From the NCBI RefSeq assembly GCF_001294645.1, contig NZ_CP011868.1, positions 5,580,001 to 5,644,000 of the forward strand: a stretch of 64,000 nucleotides of DNA, in the 5' to 3' direction. The notes beneath the pieces were generated by a model that did not search any database, was not told where the DNA came from, and worked only from the letters and a program-made list of their open reading frames with translations. Both the position numbers and the translations under genes were made by a program. Positions 42,697 to 53,426 of the stretch are shown in pieces (within the stretch, counting starts at the first letter, position 1; each line of letters opens with the position of its first letter). This DNA is from Pseudonocardia sp. HH130629-09. Lineage in GTDB: Bacteria; Actinomycetota; Actinomycetes; Mycobacteriales; Pseudonocardiaceae.

Positions 42697-43905
42697 ATGC
42701 GTGATGCGGTGATCTGTGAGCCGCTGCGGACCCCGGTCGGCGGGTTCGGGGGGTCGCTGCGCGACGTCCCGGCGCACACCCTGGCCGCGACGGTGATCCG
42801 CGCGGTGATGGACCGGACCGGGCTGGACCCCGATGTGGTCGAGGACGTCGTGCTGGGCCACTGCTACCCGACGATGGATGCCCCGGCGATCGGCCGGGTC
42901 GCCGCGCTCGACGCGGGCCTGCCGGTGACCGCGGGCGGCATCCAGATCGACCGTCGCTGCGGCTCGGGGCTGCAGGCGGTGCTCTACGCGGCCGCCCAGG
43001 TGCGGACCGGCGCGGCGGAGGTCGTGCTGGCCGGCGGTGCCGAGTCGATGTCGGGCGCGTCGTTCTACTCCACCGGGATGCGGTGGGGGGTCAAGGGCGG
43101 CGGGGTCATGCTGAACGACTCGCTGGCCCGCGGCCGCGTCACCGCGGGCGGGAAGAACTTCCCGGTGCCGGGCGGGATGCTGGAGACCGCGGAGAACCTG
43201 CGCCGTGAGTACGAGATCCCGCGCGTCGAGCAGGACGAGTACGCCGTCCGCTCGCACCGGCGGGCTGCCGCGGCCCAGGAGTCCGGGGTGTTCGGCGAGG
43301 AGATCGTCCCGGTGACCGTGCCGGGCCGCAAGGGCGACACCGTCGTCGAGCGTGACGAGCACGTCCGCCCCGACTCGACGGTCGCGAAGCTGGCGACGCT
43401 GCGCCCGATCCTGGGCAAGGACGATCCGGACGCCACGGTGACCGCGGGCAACGCCTCGGGTCAGAACGACGGCGCCGCGATCTGCGTGGTGACCAGCCCG
43501 GAGAAGGCGGCCGAGCTGGGGCTGCGCCCGCTGGCCAGGGTCGTGTCCTGGGGCCTGGGCGGGGTCCCGCCCAAGACGATGGGCATCGGCCCGGTCCCGG
43601 CGACGGCCAAGGCCCTGGACGCGGCCGGGCTGTCCCTGGCCGACATCGACCTGATCGAGCTGAACGAGGCGTTCGCGGCGCAGGTGCTGGCCTGCACGCG
43701 GGAGTGGAAGTTCACCGACGCCGACTTCGAGCGCACCAACGTGCACGGTTCGGGGATCTCGATGGGCCACCCGGTGGGCGCGACCGGCGGCCGCATCCTG
43801 GCGACCCTCATCCGCGAGATGCAGCGCCGCGACGCCCGCTACGGGCTGGAGACGATGTGCATCGGCGGTGGCCAGGGCCTCGCCGCGGTGTTCGAGAAGG
43901 TGTGA
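42697..43905 (+). CDS. Thiolase (acetyl-CoA C-acyltransferase)
   Basis: A 402-residue thiolase. The acyl-accepting Cys88 is in DRRCGSGLQAVLYAA; later come IELNEAFAAQVLA, the His of GISMGHPVGATGGR and the second Cys of CIGGGQGLAAVF. It cleaves 3-ketoacyl-CoA with CoA or runs in reverse. AGGAGAG ends five bases before the ATG. It is cotranscribed with the MaoC hydratase and meets ppa tail to tail across a strong hairpin. Confidence 0.93.
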   Translation: MRDAVICEPLRTPVGGFGGSLRDVPAHTLAATVIRAVMDRTGLDPDVVEDVVLGHCYPTMDAPAIGRVAALDAGLPVTAGGIQIDRRCGSGLQAVLYAAAQVRTGAAEVVLAGGAESMSGASFYSTGMRWGVKGGGVMLNDSLARGRVTAGGKNFPVPGGMLETAENLRREYEIPRVEQDEYAVRSHRRAAAAQESGVFGEEIVPVTVPGRKGDTVVERDEHVRPDSTVAKLATLRPILGKDDPDATVTAGNASGQNDGAAICVVTSPEKAAELGLRPLARVVSWGLGGVPPKTMGIGPVPATAKALDAAGLSLADIDLIELNEAFAAQVLACTREWKFTDADFERTNVHGSGISMGHPVGATGGRILATLIREMQRRDARYGLETMCIGGGQGLAAVFEKV

Positions 43906-43913
43906 CCCGGTGT

Positions 43914-43941
43914 CCGGGGCGGCCGGTGACGGCCGCCCCGG
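43914..43941. terminator. Bidirectional terminator between thiolase and ppa
   Basis: CCGGGGCGGCCG (43914-43925) pairs perfectly with CGGCCGCCCCGG (43930-43941) around the GNRA tetraloop GTGA. The 12-bp all-GC stem fills the 43-bp gap between the convergent thiolase and pyrophosphatase genes. No U-run follows, as is usual for actinobacterial terminators. Confidence 0.7.
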
Positions 43942-43948
43942 CGACCGA

Positions 43949-44437
43949 TCAGTGCCCGGCGCTCTTCGCGCGCTCGTAGGACGCCTTGATCTCGCGCTCG
44001 GCGTCGGCCCGGCCGACCCAGGACGCGCCCTCGACGCTCTTGCCCGGCTCCAGGGTCTTGTAGATCTCGAAGAAGTGCTGGATCTCCGCCCGGTCGAACT
44101 CTGCCAGGTGGTGGATGTCGCGCAGGTGCTCCTGGCGGGGGTCGTCCGAGGGGACGCAGAGGACCTTGTCGTCGCCGCCCTTCTCGTCCTTCATCCGGAA
44201 CATGCCGATCGCGCGGGAGCGGATGACGCACCCCGGGAAGGTCGGCTCCTGGACCAGGACCAGGGCGTCCAGCGGATCCCCGTCCTCGCCCAGGGTGTCG
44301 TCGATGAACCCGTAGTCGGCGGGGTACTGGGTGGCGGTGAACAGGGTGCGGTCGAGCCGGATGCGTCCGGTCTCGTGATCGACCTCGTACTTGTTCCGGC
44401 CGCCCTTGGGGATTTCGATGGTGACGTCGAAGTCCAC
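43949..44437 (-). CDS. ppa: Inorganic pyrophosphatase
   Basis: A 162-residue family I soluble pyrophosphatase, the usual bacterial length. Active-site features are [33 protein letters not shown] in two parts (metal-binding Asp cluster) and [13 protein letters not shown]. It hydrolyses pyrophosphate and so drives biosynthesis. The GTG at 44437 is set by AAGGAG nine bases upstream and by the family N-terminus [11 protein letters not shown]; a longer frame to 44566 is not conserved. It is divergent from dacB. Confidence 0.95.
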   Translation of the reverse strand: MDFDVTIEIPKGGRNKYEVDHETGRIRLDRTLFTATQYPADYGFIDDTLGEDGDPLDALVLVQEPTFPGCVIRSRAIGMFRMKDEKGGDDKVLCVPSDDPRQEHLRDIHHLAEFDRAEIQHFFEIYKTLEPGKSVEGASWVGRADAEREIKASYERAKSAGH

Positions 44438-44663
44438 GGTTCGTTGCTCCTTGAAGAGGGTCAGCGGTCTTGTGTCACGGCTCCACCGGATCCGGGGCGG
44501 GGCCGCTGGCCCGCCCGCTCCGGCGATGTCGGTGCTGCCCCCTAGTGTGAGGGACCGGGTGGGCACGGGTGCACGCCGGTGAGGGCGGAGCGGGCCGATG
44601 TGGCCCGCGTCGCACCCCCGTGCGGGCAGGTCGGCCGCCGGACGAGCAGGTACAGGAGGGTCC

Positions 44664-46073
44664 GTGGGACGCAGGCATCGCCGGCCGGAGCGCAGCTACC
44701 GGCGGTTCGCCGTGGTCGCCGTCGCGGTGATGGCACTGGCCTCGCTGTTCGGTGCCGTCGCACTCGCGGGGCCGGACGCCCGCAGCTCGTTCGGGCTCGG
44801 CACCACCGCGGCCCAGTACCCGCCGGTCCCGATGCCCGCCCTGCGCCCGCTCACGCCGACGGCGCCGGTGCCGAGCGCCGCCGGGATCACCCAGGCCCTG
44901 TCCTCCCAGCTCGACGCGCCCGAGCTCGGCGAGGTCACCGGGGTCGTCATGGACTCCGCGGCCCCGCGCGGGGTGAAGCCGATCTGGGAGCGCGACGGCA
45001 ACCGCGGGATGGTCCCCGGCTCGACGACGAAGCTGCTCACCGCCGCGGCCGCGCTGCTGTCGCTGAACCCGACCGACCGGCTCGCGACCCGGGTCGTGCC
45101 CGGCCCGACCCCGGACTCGGTGGTCCTCGTCGGGTCCGGCGACCCGTCGCTGACCGCGCTGCCCGACGGCCAGGACGGGCTCTACCCCGAGCCCGCACGG
45201 ATCGCCGACCTCGCCGAGCAGGTGAAGAAGGCCGTCGGCCGGCCGATCACCACGGTCTACACCGACGCGAGCCTCTGGAAGGGCCCGGCCGAGTCCCCGG
45301 GCTGGGGGCCCACCGACGTCGCGGACGGCTACGTCCCCCCGATGTCGGCGCTGATGCTCGACGGCGGCCGCACCGACCCGCTGCAGCAGGACGGCCCGCG
45401 CAGCACCGACCCCGCCGCGGCCGCCGGGAGGGCGCTGGCCCGCGCGCTCGGCGCCTCCGACGTCCGCGAGGGCGTCGCCGCGGCGAACGCGCCGGTGCTC
45501 GGCGGTGTGTCCTCCCCGCCGGTCGCGAGCCTCATCGAGTACATGCTCACCGCCTCGGACAACGTCACCGCCGAGGCGATGGCCCGCCAGGTCGCGGTGT
45601 CGAAGGACGCCGAGGCGTCCTTCGACGGCGCCTCGAAGGCCGTCACCGAGGCCCTGGTCCAGGCCGGCTACGACGTGTCCGGGCTCCGGATCGCCGACGG
45701 CAGCGGCCTGTCCCGGGACAACCTGATCCCGGCCCGGCTGCTCGGCGCGGTGCTGGCCTCGGCCGCGGCGCAGTCCGACAGCCCCACCGACGTGCAGTTC
45801 CTGCGCCCGATCCTCACCGGGCTCCCGGTCGCCGGTGGTGGCGGCACGCTCGCCGACCGGTTCGGCGACCCGCGGTCGGTCGCCGGGCGCGGCGTCGTGC
45901 GCGCGAAGACCGGCACGCTGTCCGGCGCCTCCAGCCTCGCCGGGGTCGTCACCGACGTCGACGGCAGGCTGCTGGTGTTCGCGCTGCTGTCCAACGGCAC
46001 CTCGCCGGCCGACGCCCGGCCCGCGCTGGACCGCATCGCGGCGACGCTGTCGCGCTGCGGCTGCCGGGGCTGA
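44664..46073 (+). CDS. dacB: D-alanyl-D-alanine carboxypeptidase/endopeptidase (PBP4 family)
   Basis: A 469-residue penicillin-binding protein 4-type peptidase acting on peptidoglycan outside the membrane. A basic N-terminus and hydrophobic helix ([20 protein letters not shown]) form a signal peptide or anchor. Catalytic motifs are SxxK in [11 protein letters not shown], SxN in [12 protein letters not shown] and KTG in [15 protein letters not shown]. The GTG at 44664 follows AGGAGGG closely; an ATG at 44598 would add 22 residues and also has GGAG upstream. The zincin gene follows after 41 bp, an arrangement typical of actinobacteria. Confidence 0.9.
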   Translation: MGRRHRRPERSYRRFAVVAVAVMALASLFGAVALAGPDARSSFGLGTTAAQYPPVPMPALRPLTPTAPVPSAAGITQALSSQLDAPELGEVTGVVMDSAAPRGVKPIWERDGNRGMVPGSTTKLLTAAAALLSLNPTDRLATRVVPGPTPDSVVLVGSGDPSLTALPDGQDGLYPEPARIADLAEQVKKAVGRPITTVYTDASLWKGPAESPGWGPTDVADGYVPPMSALMLDGGRTDPLQQDGPRSTDPAAAAGRALARALGASDVREGVAAANAPVLGGVSSPPVASLIEYMLTASDNVTAEAMARQVAVSKDAEASFDGASKAVTEALVQAGYDVSGLRIADGSGLSRDNLIPARLLGAVLASAAAQSDSPTDVQFLRPILTGLPVAGGGGTLADRFGDPRSVAGRGVVRAKTGTLSGASSLAGVVTDVDGRLLVFALLSNGTSPADARPALDRIAATLSRCGCRG

Positions 46074-46114
46074 CCCGGTCTCGCGCACCCGTCGTCGAGG
46101 GTAGCGTGGGCCGC

Positions 46115-47197
46115 ATGGAGACCGACACGACCGGCCCGGTCACCGGCCGCAGCCCCGCCCGTCCCGGCGCCGGGCTGCCGGTGAACTGGTCCCTGGCCGC
46201 GTCGACGGCGGCCTCGCTGATGCCCGCCGGGCCCCGCACCACCCCCGCGGTGGCGGGTGCGCTGGTGGAGCGCCTGCGCGCCGACTCCGCGCGCGCCGAG
46301 GGGCACGTCCGCGAGGTCACCGGCCTCGGGGCGGACCTGCCGCTGCTGCCCGCCGACGTGCTGGACCGGCCCGCCTGGGCGCGTGCCGCCGTCGGGGGGA
46401 TGGAGGCGCTGACCTCCGGCGCCCGGCTGCCCGACTCACCGTGGCCGCTGCGCACGGTCACCGCCGCCGGCTCCGGGGTCCAGCTCGGCGCGCTGCTCGC
46501 CTACATGGGCGCCCGCGTGCTCGGCCAGTACGACCCGTTCGGCGGGCCCGGCAGGGCGGGCCGGCTCGTCGTCGTCGCCCCGAACGTCTACGCCGCCTCC
46601 CGATCGCTCGACGTCGACGGCGACCAGTTCGGCCTCTGGGTCTGCCTGCACGAGGCCACCCACCGGCTCCAGTTCACCGCGGTGCCCTGGCTGCGCGACC
46701 ACTTCGCCGGGCTGGTCACCGAGCTGCTGTCGCTGCAGGAGCCCGACACCGCGCGGCTCGCCCGGCTGCCCGACGCGATCCGCGCGCTGCGCGGCGAGGA
46801 CGGCCGCAAGGCCGACGTGCTCGCCCTGGTCGAGCTGCTGCAGGGCCCCGAGCAGCGGGCCGTGCTCGACCGCCTGCTGGCCCTGTCGACGCTGCTGGAG
46901 GGTCACGCGGACCACGTCATGGACGCCGTCGGGCCGGACGTGGTCCCCGACGTCGCGCTCATCCGGCGCCGGTTCACCGAGCGCCGCCGCGGCGGCGGCC
47001 TGATCGACCGGATCCTGCGCGCACTGCTCGGGGTCGAGGCGAAGATGCGCCAGTACGCCGTCGGCGCCGCGTTCTGCCGGGCCGTCGAGCGCGAGGCCGG
47101 GATGGCCGGGATCAACCGGGCCTGGGAGTCGCCGGAGACGCTGCCGACCCGCGCCGAGCTGGACGACCCGCCCGCGTGGCTGCAACGCGTCGCCTGA
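46115..47197 (+). CDS. Zinc-dependent metalloprotease-like protein (zincin_2 family)
   Basis: A 360-residue protein of the actinobacterial family once labelled as F420-biosynthesis-associated. It has the zincin motif HEATH within WVCLHEATHRLQF and a further EGHADHVMD stretch that could give the third metal ligand. The N-terminal part reads VNWSLAASTAASLMPAGP, a family feature. The function is unknown and no F420 genes are nearby. It lies between dacB and tilS, a common actinobacterial order, and its 3' end probably overlaps the tilS start. Confidence 0.82.
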   Translation: METDTTGPVTGRSPARPGAGLPVNWSLAASTAASLMPAGPRTTPAVAGALVERLRADSARAEGHVREVTGLGADLPLLPADVLDRPAWARAAVGGMEALTSGARLPDSPWPLRTVTAAGSGVQLGALLAYMGARVLGQYDPFGGPGRAGRLVVVAPNVYAASRSLDVDGDQFGLWVCLHEATHRLQFTAVPWLRDHFAGLVTELLSLQEPDTARLARLPDAIRALRGEDGRKADVLALVELLQGPEQRAVLDRLLALSTLLEGHADHVMDAVGPDVVPDVALIRRRFTERRRGGGLIDRILRALLGVEAKMRQYAVGAAFCRAVEREAGMAGINRAWESPETLPTRAELDDPPAWLQRVA

Positions 47198-48306
47198 CGG
47201 ATCATGAGTCCGCCGCGGCGGCCCGGGTCCGGCGGGCGGTGCGGGCGGCACTGACCCGGCTGCCCGCCGCCGCGGCCGCCGCCCCGCCGCTGGTCGGCTG
47301 CTCCGGCGGCGCCGACTCCACCGCGTTGCTGCTCGCGGTCCGGGAGGTCGTCGCGGAGCCGGTGCACGCCGTCGTCGTCGACCACGGGCTGCAGGACGGG
47401 TCCGCCGGGCGGTCGGCCGCGCTCGCCGCGTGGCTGCGCGGGCTCGGCGTGACGGCGTCGGTTTGCCCGGTCGTCGTCGGTGACGAGGGCGGCCCCGAGG
47501 GCGCGGCCCGGACGGCCCGGTACGCGGCGCTGCGGGTGGCACGGCCGGCGCCGTCGTCCCCGGTGCTGCTCGGGCACACCCTCGACGACCAGGCCGAGAC
47601 CGTGCTGCTGGGCCTCGGCCGGGGCTCCGGTGCCCGGTCGCTGTCCGGGATGCGCGAGTGGTCCGAGCCGTGGCTGCGCCCGCTGCTCGGGGTGCGCCGG
47701 GCCGACACGGTCGCGGCCTGCGCGGCCGCGGGCGTCGAGGTGTGGGCCGACCCGCACAACGCCGACCCCCGCTTCGCCCGCTCCCGGCTGCGGCACGAGG
47801 TGCTGCCGCTGCTGGAGGACGTGCTGGGCGGCGGGGTCGCGGCCGCGCTGGCGCGCACCGCGGACCAGCTCCACGACGACGACGCCGCCCTCTCCGCCGC
47901 CGCTGCCCGGTTGCTGTCCGCGGCCCGCGTGGCCACGGACGGTGAGCGGGCCGCGCGGGCGGGGGAGCCGGGGCCGGGTGATTCCGGTGACAACGGCCCA
48001 CCGCCGGGTGCCGCCGTGACGGAGCCGGCCGGGCCAGGGGCGGGGGCCGGTGAGGTCGTCGGCACCCCGCTCGACGCCGGGGTCCTGGCCGGTGCCGAGC
48101 CCGCCGTACGACGCCGGGTCCTGCGGGAATGGCTCGCCGGAGCGGGCGCGCGGGCACTCACCGACGCGCAGCTGCGGGCCGCCGACGACCTCGTCGGGGC
48201 CTGGCGCGGACAGGGCGGACCGGCGCTGGGCGGCGGCTTGGTGCTGACCCGCGCCCGTGGCAGGCTCGTGCTGCGCCGCCACAGTCGGCCGCGTGACCGG
48301 GCGTGA
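47176..48306 (+). CDS. tilS: tRNA(Ile)-lysidine synthase
   Basis: A PP-loop ATPase that changes C34 of the CAU-anticodon tRNA(Ile) to lysidine. The loop is [13 protein letters not shown]; other features are [33 protein letters not shown] and [15 protein letters not shown]. About 45 Gly/Pro/Ala-rich residues are inserted in the C-terminal half (near 47940-48060). The start is uncertain: the frame has no ATG. GTG at 47176 keeps the usual N-terminal helix and overlaps the zincin gene by 22 bp; GTG at 47239 is the alternative. hpt follows, as in most bacteria. Confidence 0.85.
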   Translation: MAATRRLTDHESAAAARVRRAVRAALTRLPAAAAAAPPLVGCSGGADSTALLLAVREVVAEPVHAVVVDHGLQDGSAGRSAALAAWLRGLGVTASVCPVVVGDEGGPEGAARTARYAALRVARPAPSSPVLLGHTLDDQAETVLLGLGRGSGARSLSGMREWSEPWLRPLLGVRRADTVAACAAAGVEVWADPHNADPRFARSRLRHEVLPLLEDVLGGGVAAALARTADQLHDDDAALSAAAARLLSAARVATDGERAARAGEPGPGDSGDNGPPPGAAVTEPAGPGAGAGEVVGTPLDAGVLAGAEPAVRRRVLREWLAGAGARALTDAQLRAADDLVGAWRGQGGPALGGGLVLTRARGRLVLRRHSRPRDRA

Positions 48307-48364
48307 CCGTGGACCCGGTGGAGGCGTCGACCGGACCGGCACACGGTCCGTGCGAGGGGGTCGG

Positions 48365-48925
48365 GTGTACGACGGGGACATCTCCTCGGTGCTGGTCACC
48401 GAGGAGCAGGTGCGCGAGAAGACCGCGGAGCTGGCGCAGCAGATCGCCGGTGACTACGCCGACCTCGTGCGTGACGGCCGCGAGTCCGACCTCGTGCTGA
48501 TCGGCGTCCTCAAGGGCGCGGTCATGTTCATGACCGACTTCGCCCGCGCGCTGCCCATCCCGGCCCAGCTGGAGTTCATGGCGGTCAGCTCCTACGGCTC
48601 GTCGACGTCGTCGTCGGGCGTCGTGCGGATCCTCAAGGACCTCGACCGCGACATCGCCGGGCGGCACGTGCTGATCGTCGAGGACATCATCGACTCGGGG
48701 CTGACCCTGAACTGGCTGCTGGGCAACCTGCAGACCCGCTCGCCCGCGTCGCTGGAGGTCGTGACGCTGCTGCGCAAGCCGGACGCGGTGAAGGTCGACG
48801 TCCCGGTCCGCTATGTCGGCTTCGACATCCCGAACGAGTTCGTCGTCGGCTACGGCCTCGACTACGCCGAGCGCTACCGCGACCTGCCCTACATCGGCAC
48901 GCTCGACCCGTCGGTCTACGCCTGA
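48365..48925 (+). CDS. hpt: Hypoxanthine-guanine phosphoribosyltransferase
   Basis: A 186-residue purine salvage enzyme that joins hypoxanthine or guanine to PRPP. The start [14 protein letters not shown] matches mycobacterial Hpt, [17 protein letters not shown] follows, the PRPP loop is [14 protein letters not shown], and the end reads [18 protein letters not shown]. The GTG at 48365 lies five bases after AGGGG; upstream GTG codons would add non-conserved residues. The tilS-hpt-ftsH order is conserved, but here a protease gene is inserted on the other strand before ftsH. Confidence 0.93.
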   Translation: MYDGDISSVLVTEEQVREKTAELAQQIAGDYADLVRDGRESDLVLIGVLKGAVMFMTDFARALPIPAQLEFMAVSSYGSSTSSSGVVRILKDLDRDIAGRHVLIVEDIIDSGLTLNWLLGNLQTRSPASLEVVTLLRKPDAVKVDVPVRYVGFDIPNEFVVGYGLDYAERYRDLPYIGTLDPSVYA

Positions 48926-48932
48926 GGGCGGC

Positions 48933-49943
48933 TCAGCCGAGCCCGGGCCCGGCGGGGGTGGCCAGCGCCCGCGGGTCCACCCCGGGCGGGGCGGCGGTGA
49001 ACGCGTGCCCGCCGGCGAGCGCGAGGCCGGCCGGGCCGTCGGTGCGGGCGGCGTAGTCCAGTGCCTTCGCCAGGTCGGTGTACTCGATGCTGGGCAGGTC
49101 GTCGGTGGTGGTGAGGCTGGACAGCACGCCGATCGCGCGGCCCTGCGCGTCGAGCAGCGGGCTGCCCGACTCCCCGGCCACACCGTCCTGCACGGCGAAG
49201 ATCGCGTGCCCCCAGCCGCCGCCGACCTCGGCGGCGGCTGCACCGGCGCGCACCCCGACCGTGCGGACGCCGTCGGCGTCGGGCGGGTTGGTGAGGCCGA
49301 AGACCGGGGTTCCGGCGGGCAGCGGCTCGGTGCGGACCGCGCCGGGGCCGCCGAAGAACGGCACCGCGGCACCCACCGAGGGGCCGGCGCCCGCGGGCAG
49401 CTCGACGAGCGCGAGGTCGTTGTAGGCGCAGACGTCGGGGTTGCGCTCCCCCCGGGCCTGCATGGTGTTCCACGAGCTCCAGGCCAGCGTCCCGGTGACG
49501 GTCCCGCCGCGGCCGTGCACCAGCACCGGAGTGCCCAGCGGCACCGCGTCGGAGGTGCAGCCGTCGGTCTCGGTCTCGTCGCCGGTGCCGCCGCAGTGCG
49601 CGGCCTGGCCGAGGAAGGTGCGCTCGCCCGCGGTGAACACGAACCCGGCGGTGCACAGGCCCGCGCCGGTGGTCTCGGTGACGGTGCCCGGCCCGATCGA
49701 CCCCGGCCCCGCGACGACGGCCGGGCGCGACGCGAGCGGGCCGGCGTCGGCCCGGGCGGTGGTCGCCGGCAGCGCGGTGACCACCGCCGGCGCCGGTGCG
49801 GCGGCCGCGGGCGGCGTGGTCACGGGCACGGCGACGGCCGCCCCGGCCGGCGCGGTGAAGACCGCCAGTGCCGCCGCGGCGGCGAGTCCGGTGGCGAGCA
49901 GCGACACCGTCCGCCGAGGTCCGGCCACCGTGTCGAGCGCCAT
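48933..49943 (-). CDS. Secreted trypsin-like (S1) serine protease
   Basis: A 336-residue exported protease. The signal peptide (TVSLLATGLAAAAALAVF, then an APAGA cleavage region) is followed by a Pro/Ala-rich propeptide-like segment. Triad: His in GQAAHCGG, Asp in YNDLALVEL and Ser in AGESGSPLLD; paired Cys residues are present around the His loop. GGAGG eight bases before the ATG at 49943 fixes the start. It lies between hpt and ftsH on the opposite strand, interrupting a usually tight housekeeping order, so it may be a lineage-specific insertion. Confidence 0.87.
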   Translation of the reverse strand: MALDTVAGPRRTVSLLATGLAAAAALAVFTAPAGAAVAVPVTTPPAAAAPAPAVVTALPATTARADAGPLASRPAVVAGPGSIGPGTVTETTGAGLCTAGFVFTAGERTFLGQAAHCGGTGDETETDGCTSDAVPLGTPVLVHGRGGTVTGTLAWSSWNTMQARGERNPDVCAYNDLALVELPAGAGPSVGAAVPFFGGPGAVRTEPLPAGTPVFGLTNPPDADGVRTVGVRAGAAAAEVGGGWGHAIFAVQDGVAGESGSPLLDAQGRAIGVLSSLTTTDDLPSIEYTDLAKALDYAARTDGPAGLALAGGHAFTAAPPGVDPRALATPAGPGLG

Positions 49944-50187
49944 CCGATCGTCCCTCCCGGCCCGCAGATCGTCGCCGCTGGTCCGGACGGAGCAGGGCGC
50001 CGCTGCCCTCCGCCGCCGTCCGGGTACCGAGCGTGCTGCACAGTTGTCCCACACGACGGTGCCGACGTGTGCGTCGGGACACCCCTGTGGGGGAACCGGG
50101 CAGCTCGCCGGTTCGTTCACCGGACGTCCGCCCGCACACCGGGCGGTCCGGCCAGGTCCGTCCGGAGCACTCCACCCACCGTGGGGC

Positions 50188-50193
50188 TATCCT
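50188..50193 (+). promoter_or_regulatory. Candidate -10 element upstream of ftsH
   Basis: TATCCT at 50188-50193 fits an actinobacterial -10 hexamer, about 95 bp upstream of the ftsH ATG. The matching -35 (around 50165-50170, GAGCAC) is weak. The rest of the 345-bp divergent spacer 49944-50288 between the protease gene and ftsH shows nothing else I can name. Confidence 0.3.
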
Positions 50194-50288
50194 GACGGGT
50201 CAGGGCCCTCCGGCGGGGCGGTACACCGTCCGCCGCCGCTGCCGAGAACCACTCCCGGGAAGGTGAAGGCCACCCAGGCCGACGTTGC

Positions 50289-52778
50289 ATGGACCGCAAG
50301 CGCCTGCTCCGCAACCCGCTGATCTGGATCCTCGTCGCGCTCCTGATCTATCTCGGGTTCAGCCAGCTGTTCGACGACACCCGTGGATACGCCGAGGTCA
50401 CGACGTCGGTCGCGCTCTCCCAGGTGCAGTCGGACAATGTCAAGGACGCCCTCGTCGAGGACCGTGAGCAACAGCTCCGCCTCACGCTGGACCGCCCGAT
50501 CGAGGTCAACGGCAACGAGACCACCCAGATCCTCACCCAGTACCCGGCGCAGATCTCCGGCCAGATCTTCGACCAGATCCGCCAGGTCCCGGGGATCGCC
50601 GAGTACGACACCGTCGTGCGCCAGGACTCCTTCCTGTCCACGCTGCTGATCACGATGATCCCGCTGGCGCTGGTGCTGATCCTGCTGTTCTGGTTCCTGA
50701 ACAACGCCCAGGGCGGCGGGAACCGGGTCATGAGCTTCGGCAAGTCCAAGGCCAAGCAGCTGAACAAGGACATGCCGAAGAACACGTTCGCGGACGTGGC
50801 GGGCGCCGACGAGGCGGTCGAGGAGCTCTACGAGATCAAGGACTTCCTGCAGAACCCGGGGCGCTACCAGGCCCTGGGCGCGAAGATCCCCAAGGGCGTC
50901 CTGCTCTACGGCCCGCCCGGCACCGGCAAGACGCTGCTGGCCCGTGCGGTCGCCGGCGAGGCGGGCGTGCCGTTCTACACGATCTCGGGGTCCGACTTCG
51001 TCGAGATGTTCGTCGGTGTCGGTGCCTCCCGTGTGCGTGACCTGTTCGAGCAGGCCAAGCAGAACGCGCCCTGCATCATCTTCGTCGACGAGATCGACGC
51101 GGTCGGCCGCCAGCGCGGCGCCGGCCTCGGCGGCGGTCACGACGAGCGCGAGCAGACCCTGAACCAGCTGCTCGTCGAGATGGACGGCTTCGACGCCCGC
51201 GGCGGGATCATCCTGATCGCCGCGACGAACCGGCCCGACATCCTGGACCCGGCGCTGCTGCGTCCCGGCCGGTTCGACCGGCAGATCCCGGTCGGCGCCC
51301 CCGACCTGGCCGGCCGTCGCGCGATCCTGGCCGTGCACTCCAAGGGCAAGCCCTTCGCCGACGACGTCGACCTCGAGTCGTTGGCCAAGCGCACCGTGGG
51401 CATGTCCGGCGCCGACCTGGCCAACGTGATCAACGAGGCCGCGCTGCTGACCGCCCGCGAGCACGGGACGCTGATCAACGGCGCCGCGCTGGAGGAGTCG
51501 GTCGACCGGGTCGTCGGCGGCCCCCGGCGCAAGTCGAAGATCGTCTCCGAGCGCGAGAAGAAGATCACCGCCTACCACGAGGGTGGGCACGCGCTGGCCG
51601 CGTGGGCGATGCCGGACCTGGAGCCGGTCTACAAGCTCACGATCCTGCCGCGCGGTCGCACCGGTGGGCACGCGCTCGTCGTCCCCGAGGACGACAAGGG
51701 CCTCATGACCCGCGCCGAGATGATCGCGCGGCTGGTGTTCGCGATGGGCGGTCGCTCGGCCGAGGAGCTCGTCTTCCACGAGCCCACGACCGGTGCGTCC
51801 TCCGACATCGACCAGGCCACCAAGATCGCCCGCGCAATGGTGACCGAGTACGGCATGAGCGCCAAGCTCGGCGCCGTCCGCTACGGCCGGGAGCAGGGCG
51901 ACCCGTTCCTCGGCCGCTCGATGGGCAACCAGGCCGACTACTCGCTCGAGGTCGCCCACGAGATCGACGAGGAGGTGCGCAAGCTCATCGAGGCCGCGCA
52001 CACCGAGGCGTGGGAGATCCTCAACACCTACCGCGACGTGCTCGACGACCTGGTGCTGGAGCTCCTGGACAAGGAGACCCTGAACCGCAAGGACCTCGAG
52101 CGGATCTTCGGGTCGGTGGAGAAGCGGCCGCGGATCACCGCGTTCGACGACTTCGGCGTGCGCACGCCGTCGGAGAAGCCACCGATCAAGACCCGGCGCG
52201 AGCTGGCGTACGAGCGCGGCGAGGTGCTGCCTCCCGAGGAGGAGGAGCGCACCCCGGCCGAGGTCGGCTCGGGCTCCGCGAACGGCTACGGCGACGCACC
52301 CGGCACCCCCGGCGCCTCCCCGTTCCCGGCAGGCGGCCCGGTCGTGAGCCGCCCGGACGCCCCGAACGACGGCGGGTACGGCTCCGGCAACGGTGCCGGC
52401 AACGGGAACGGCAACGGGAACGGCAACGGCTACGGCGCGCCCGGCAACGGGCACGGTGCCCCGGCACACGGCTACGGCCGGGCCGGCTCCTACGGCGGCC
52501 CGGGGCAGCCCCCGCCGCCCGCCGTCGCCCCGAACTACGGTGCCCCGCCGGACTGGCGGCCCGCGACGACCCCGCAGGGGCAGAGCTGGCCGCCGCCGAA
52601 CTGGGCGCAGCCGCCGCAGCAGGGCGGCCCGTGGTCCGGGTCCGGACCGGGCACCGGTGGTAACGGCAGTGGCAGCAGCAGTGGCAACGGTGCGCACGGC
52701 AACGGCGCGCCGGGTGGTGCGGACGACTCCGGCGCCGGCGAGCAGCGGCGCGGACACGACCCGGAGGCAGGACACTGA
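50289..52778 (+). CDS. ftsH: ATP-dependent zinc metalloprotease FtsH
   Basis: An 829-residue membrane AAA protease that degrades misfolded and regulatory membrane proteins. It has two membrane helices (about residues 9-24 and 115-137) around a short outer domain, Walker A GPPGTGKT (208-215), Walker [13 protein letters not shown], the second region of homology around [16 protein letters not shown], and the zinc site HEGGH starting at His430. The last ~190 residues are a Gly/Asn/Pro-rich tail with NGNGNG repeats, longer than in most FtsH proteins. It starts the folate operon; folE follows almost at once. Confidence 0.96.
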   Translation: MDRKRLLRNPLIWILVALLIYLGFSQLFDDTRGYAEVTTSVALSQVQSDNVKDALVEDREQQLRLTLDRPIEVNGNETTQILTQYPAQISGQIFDQIRQVPGIAEYDTVVRQDSFLSTLLITMIPLALVLILLFWFLNNAQGGGNRVMSFGKSKAKQLNKDMPKNTFADVAGADEAVEELYEIKDFLQNPGRYQALGAKIPKGVLLYGPPGTGKTLLARAVAGEAGVPFYTISGSDFVEMFVGVGASRVRDLFEQAKQNAPCIIFVDEIDAVGRQRGAGLGGGHDEREQTLNQLLVEMDGFDARGGIILIAATNRPDILDPALLRPGRFDRQIPVGAPDLAGRRAILAVHSKGKPFADDVDLESLAKRTVGMSGADLANVINEAALLTAREHGTLINGAALEESVDRVVGGPRRKSKIVSEREKKITAYHEGGHALAAWAMPDLEPVYKLTILPRGRTGGHALVVPEDDKGLMTRAEMIARLVFAMGGRSAEELVFHEPTTGASSDIDQATKIARAMVTEYGMSAKLGAVRYGREQGDPFLGRSMGNQADYSLEVAHEIDEEVRKLIEAAHTEAWEILNTYRDVLDDLVLELLDKETLNRKDLERIFGSVEKRPRITAFDDFGVRTPSEKPPIKTRRELAYERGEVLPPEEEERTPAEVGSGSANGYGDAPGTPGASPFPAGGPVVSRPDAPNDGGYGSGNGAGNGNGNGNGNGYGAPGNGHGAPAHGYGRAGSYGGPGQPPPPAVAPNYGAPPDWRPATTPQGQSWPPPNWAQPPQQGGPWSGSGPGTGGNGSGSSSGNGAHGNGAPGGADDSGAGEQRRGHDPEAGH

Positions 52779-52810
52779 GCACGTCGACGACGGACGGACG
52801 CCTCGGTCCG

Positions 52811-53425
52811 GTGGAGTCCGCCGCGGTGGCGGCCGGGGTGACCCAGGCCGTGCCCGGCGGGATCGACCTGGACCGTGCGGAGCGCGCCGTCCGCGAGCTG
52901 CTGATCGCGGTCGGGGAGGACCCGGACCGCGAGGGCCTCAAGGAGACCCCGGCCCGGGTCGCGCGCGCCTACGGCGAGATCTTCGCCGGGCTGTTCGTCG
53001 ACCCGGACTCGGTGCTGGAGAAGACGTTCGACGAGGGCCACGGCGAGCTCGTGCTGGTCAAGGACATCCCGATGTTCTCCACCTGCGAGCACCACCTGGT
53101 GCCCTTCCACGGGGTGGCCCACGTCGGCTACATCCCGGCCGTCGACGGGCAGGTCACCGGCCTGTCCAAGCTGGCCCGGGTGGTCGACCTGTACGCCAAG
53201 CGCCCACAGGTTCAGGAGCGGCTGACCGCGCAGATCGCCGACGCGCTGGTGCGCAAGCTGAACCCGCGCGCGGTGATCGTCGTGCTGGAGGCCGAGCACC
53301 TGTGCATGGCCATGCGCGGCATCCGCAAGCCGGGATCGCGCACCACCACCTCGGCGGTGCGCGGGCTGTTCAAGAGCTCGGCGTCATCCCGCGCGGAGGC
53401 GTTGTCGCTGATCAGGGGGCGCTGA
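52811..53425 (+). CDS. folE: GTP cyclohydrolase I
   Basis: A 204-residue enzyme that converts GTP to 7,8-dihydroneopterin triphosphate, the first folate step. Zinc ligands are in [11 protein letters not shown] (Cys, His) and HLCMAMRG (Cys); [20 protein letters not shown] and [20 protein letters not shown] are family blocks. The GTG at 52811 is the first standard start codon. However, GGAGG at 52763-52767 sits seven bases before an in-frame CTG at 52775 that overlaps the ftsH stop, so a CTG start adding 12 residues is possible. folP follows directly. Confidence 0.93.
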   Translation: MESAAVAAGVTQAVPGGIDLDRAERAVRELLIAVGEDPDREGLKETPARVARAYGEIFAGLFVDPDSVLEKTFDEGHGELVLVKDIPMFSTCEHHLVPFHGVAHVGYIPAVDGQVTGLSKLARVVDLYAKRPQVQERLTAQIADALVRKLNPRAVIVVLEAEHLCMAMRGIRKPGSRTTTSAVRGLFKSSASSRAEALSLIRGR

Positions 53426-53426
53426 C

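Noticed and set aside
47194-47239. CTG start for tilS overlapping the zincin stop
   Set aside because: Unlike the folE case there is no purine-rich ribosome binding site upstream of this CTG; GTG starts are adequate.
52376-52460. Tandem GGCAACGGNAAC-like repeats as a CRISPR or satellite
   Set aside because: They are in frame within ftsH and encode the Asn-Gly-rich tail; no unique spacers exist.
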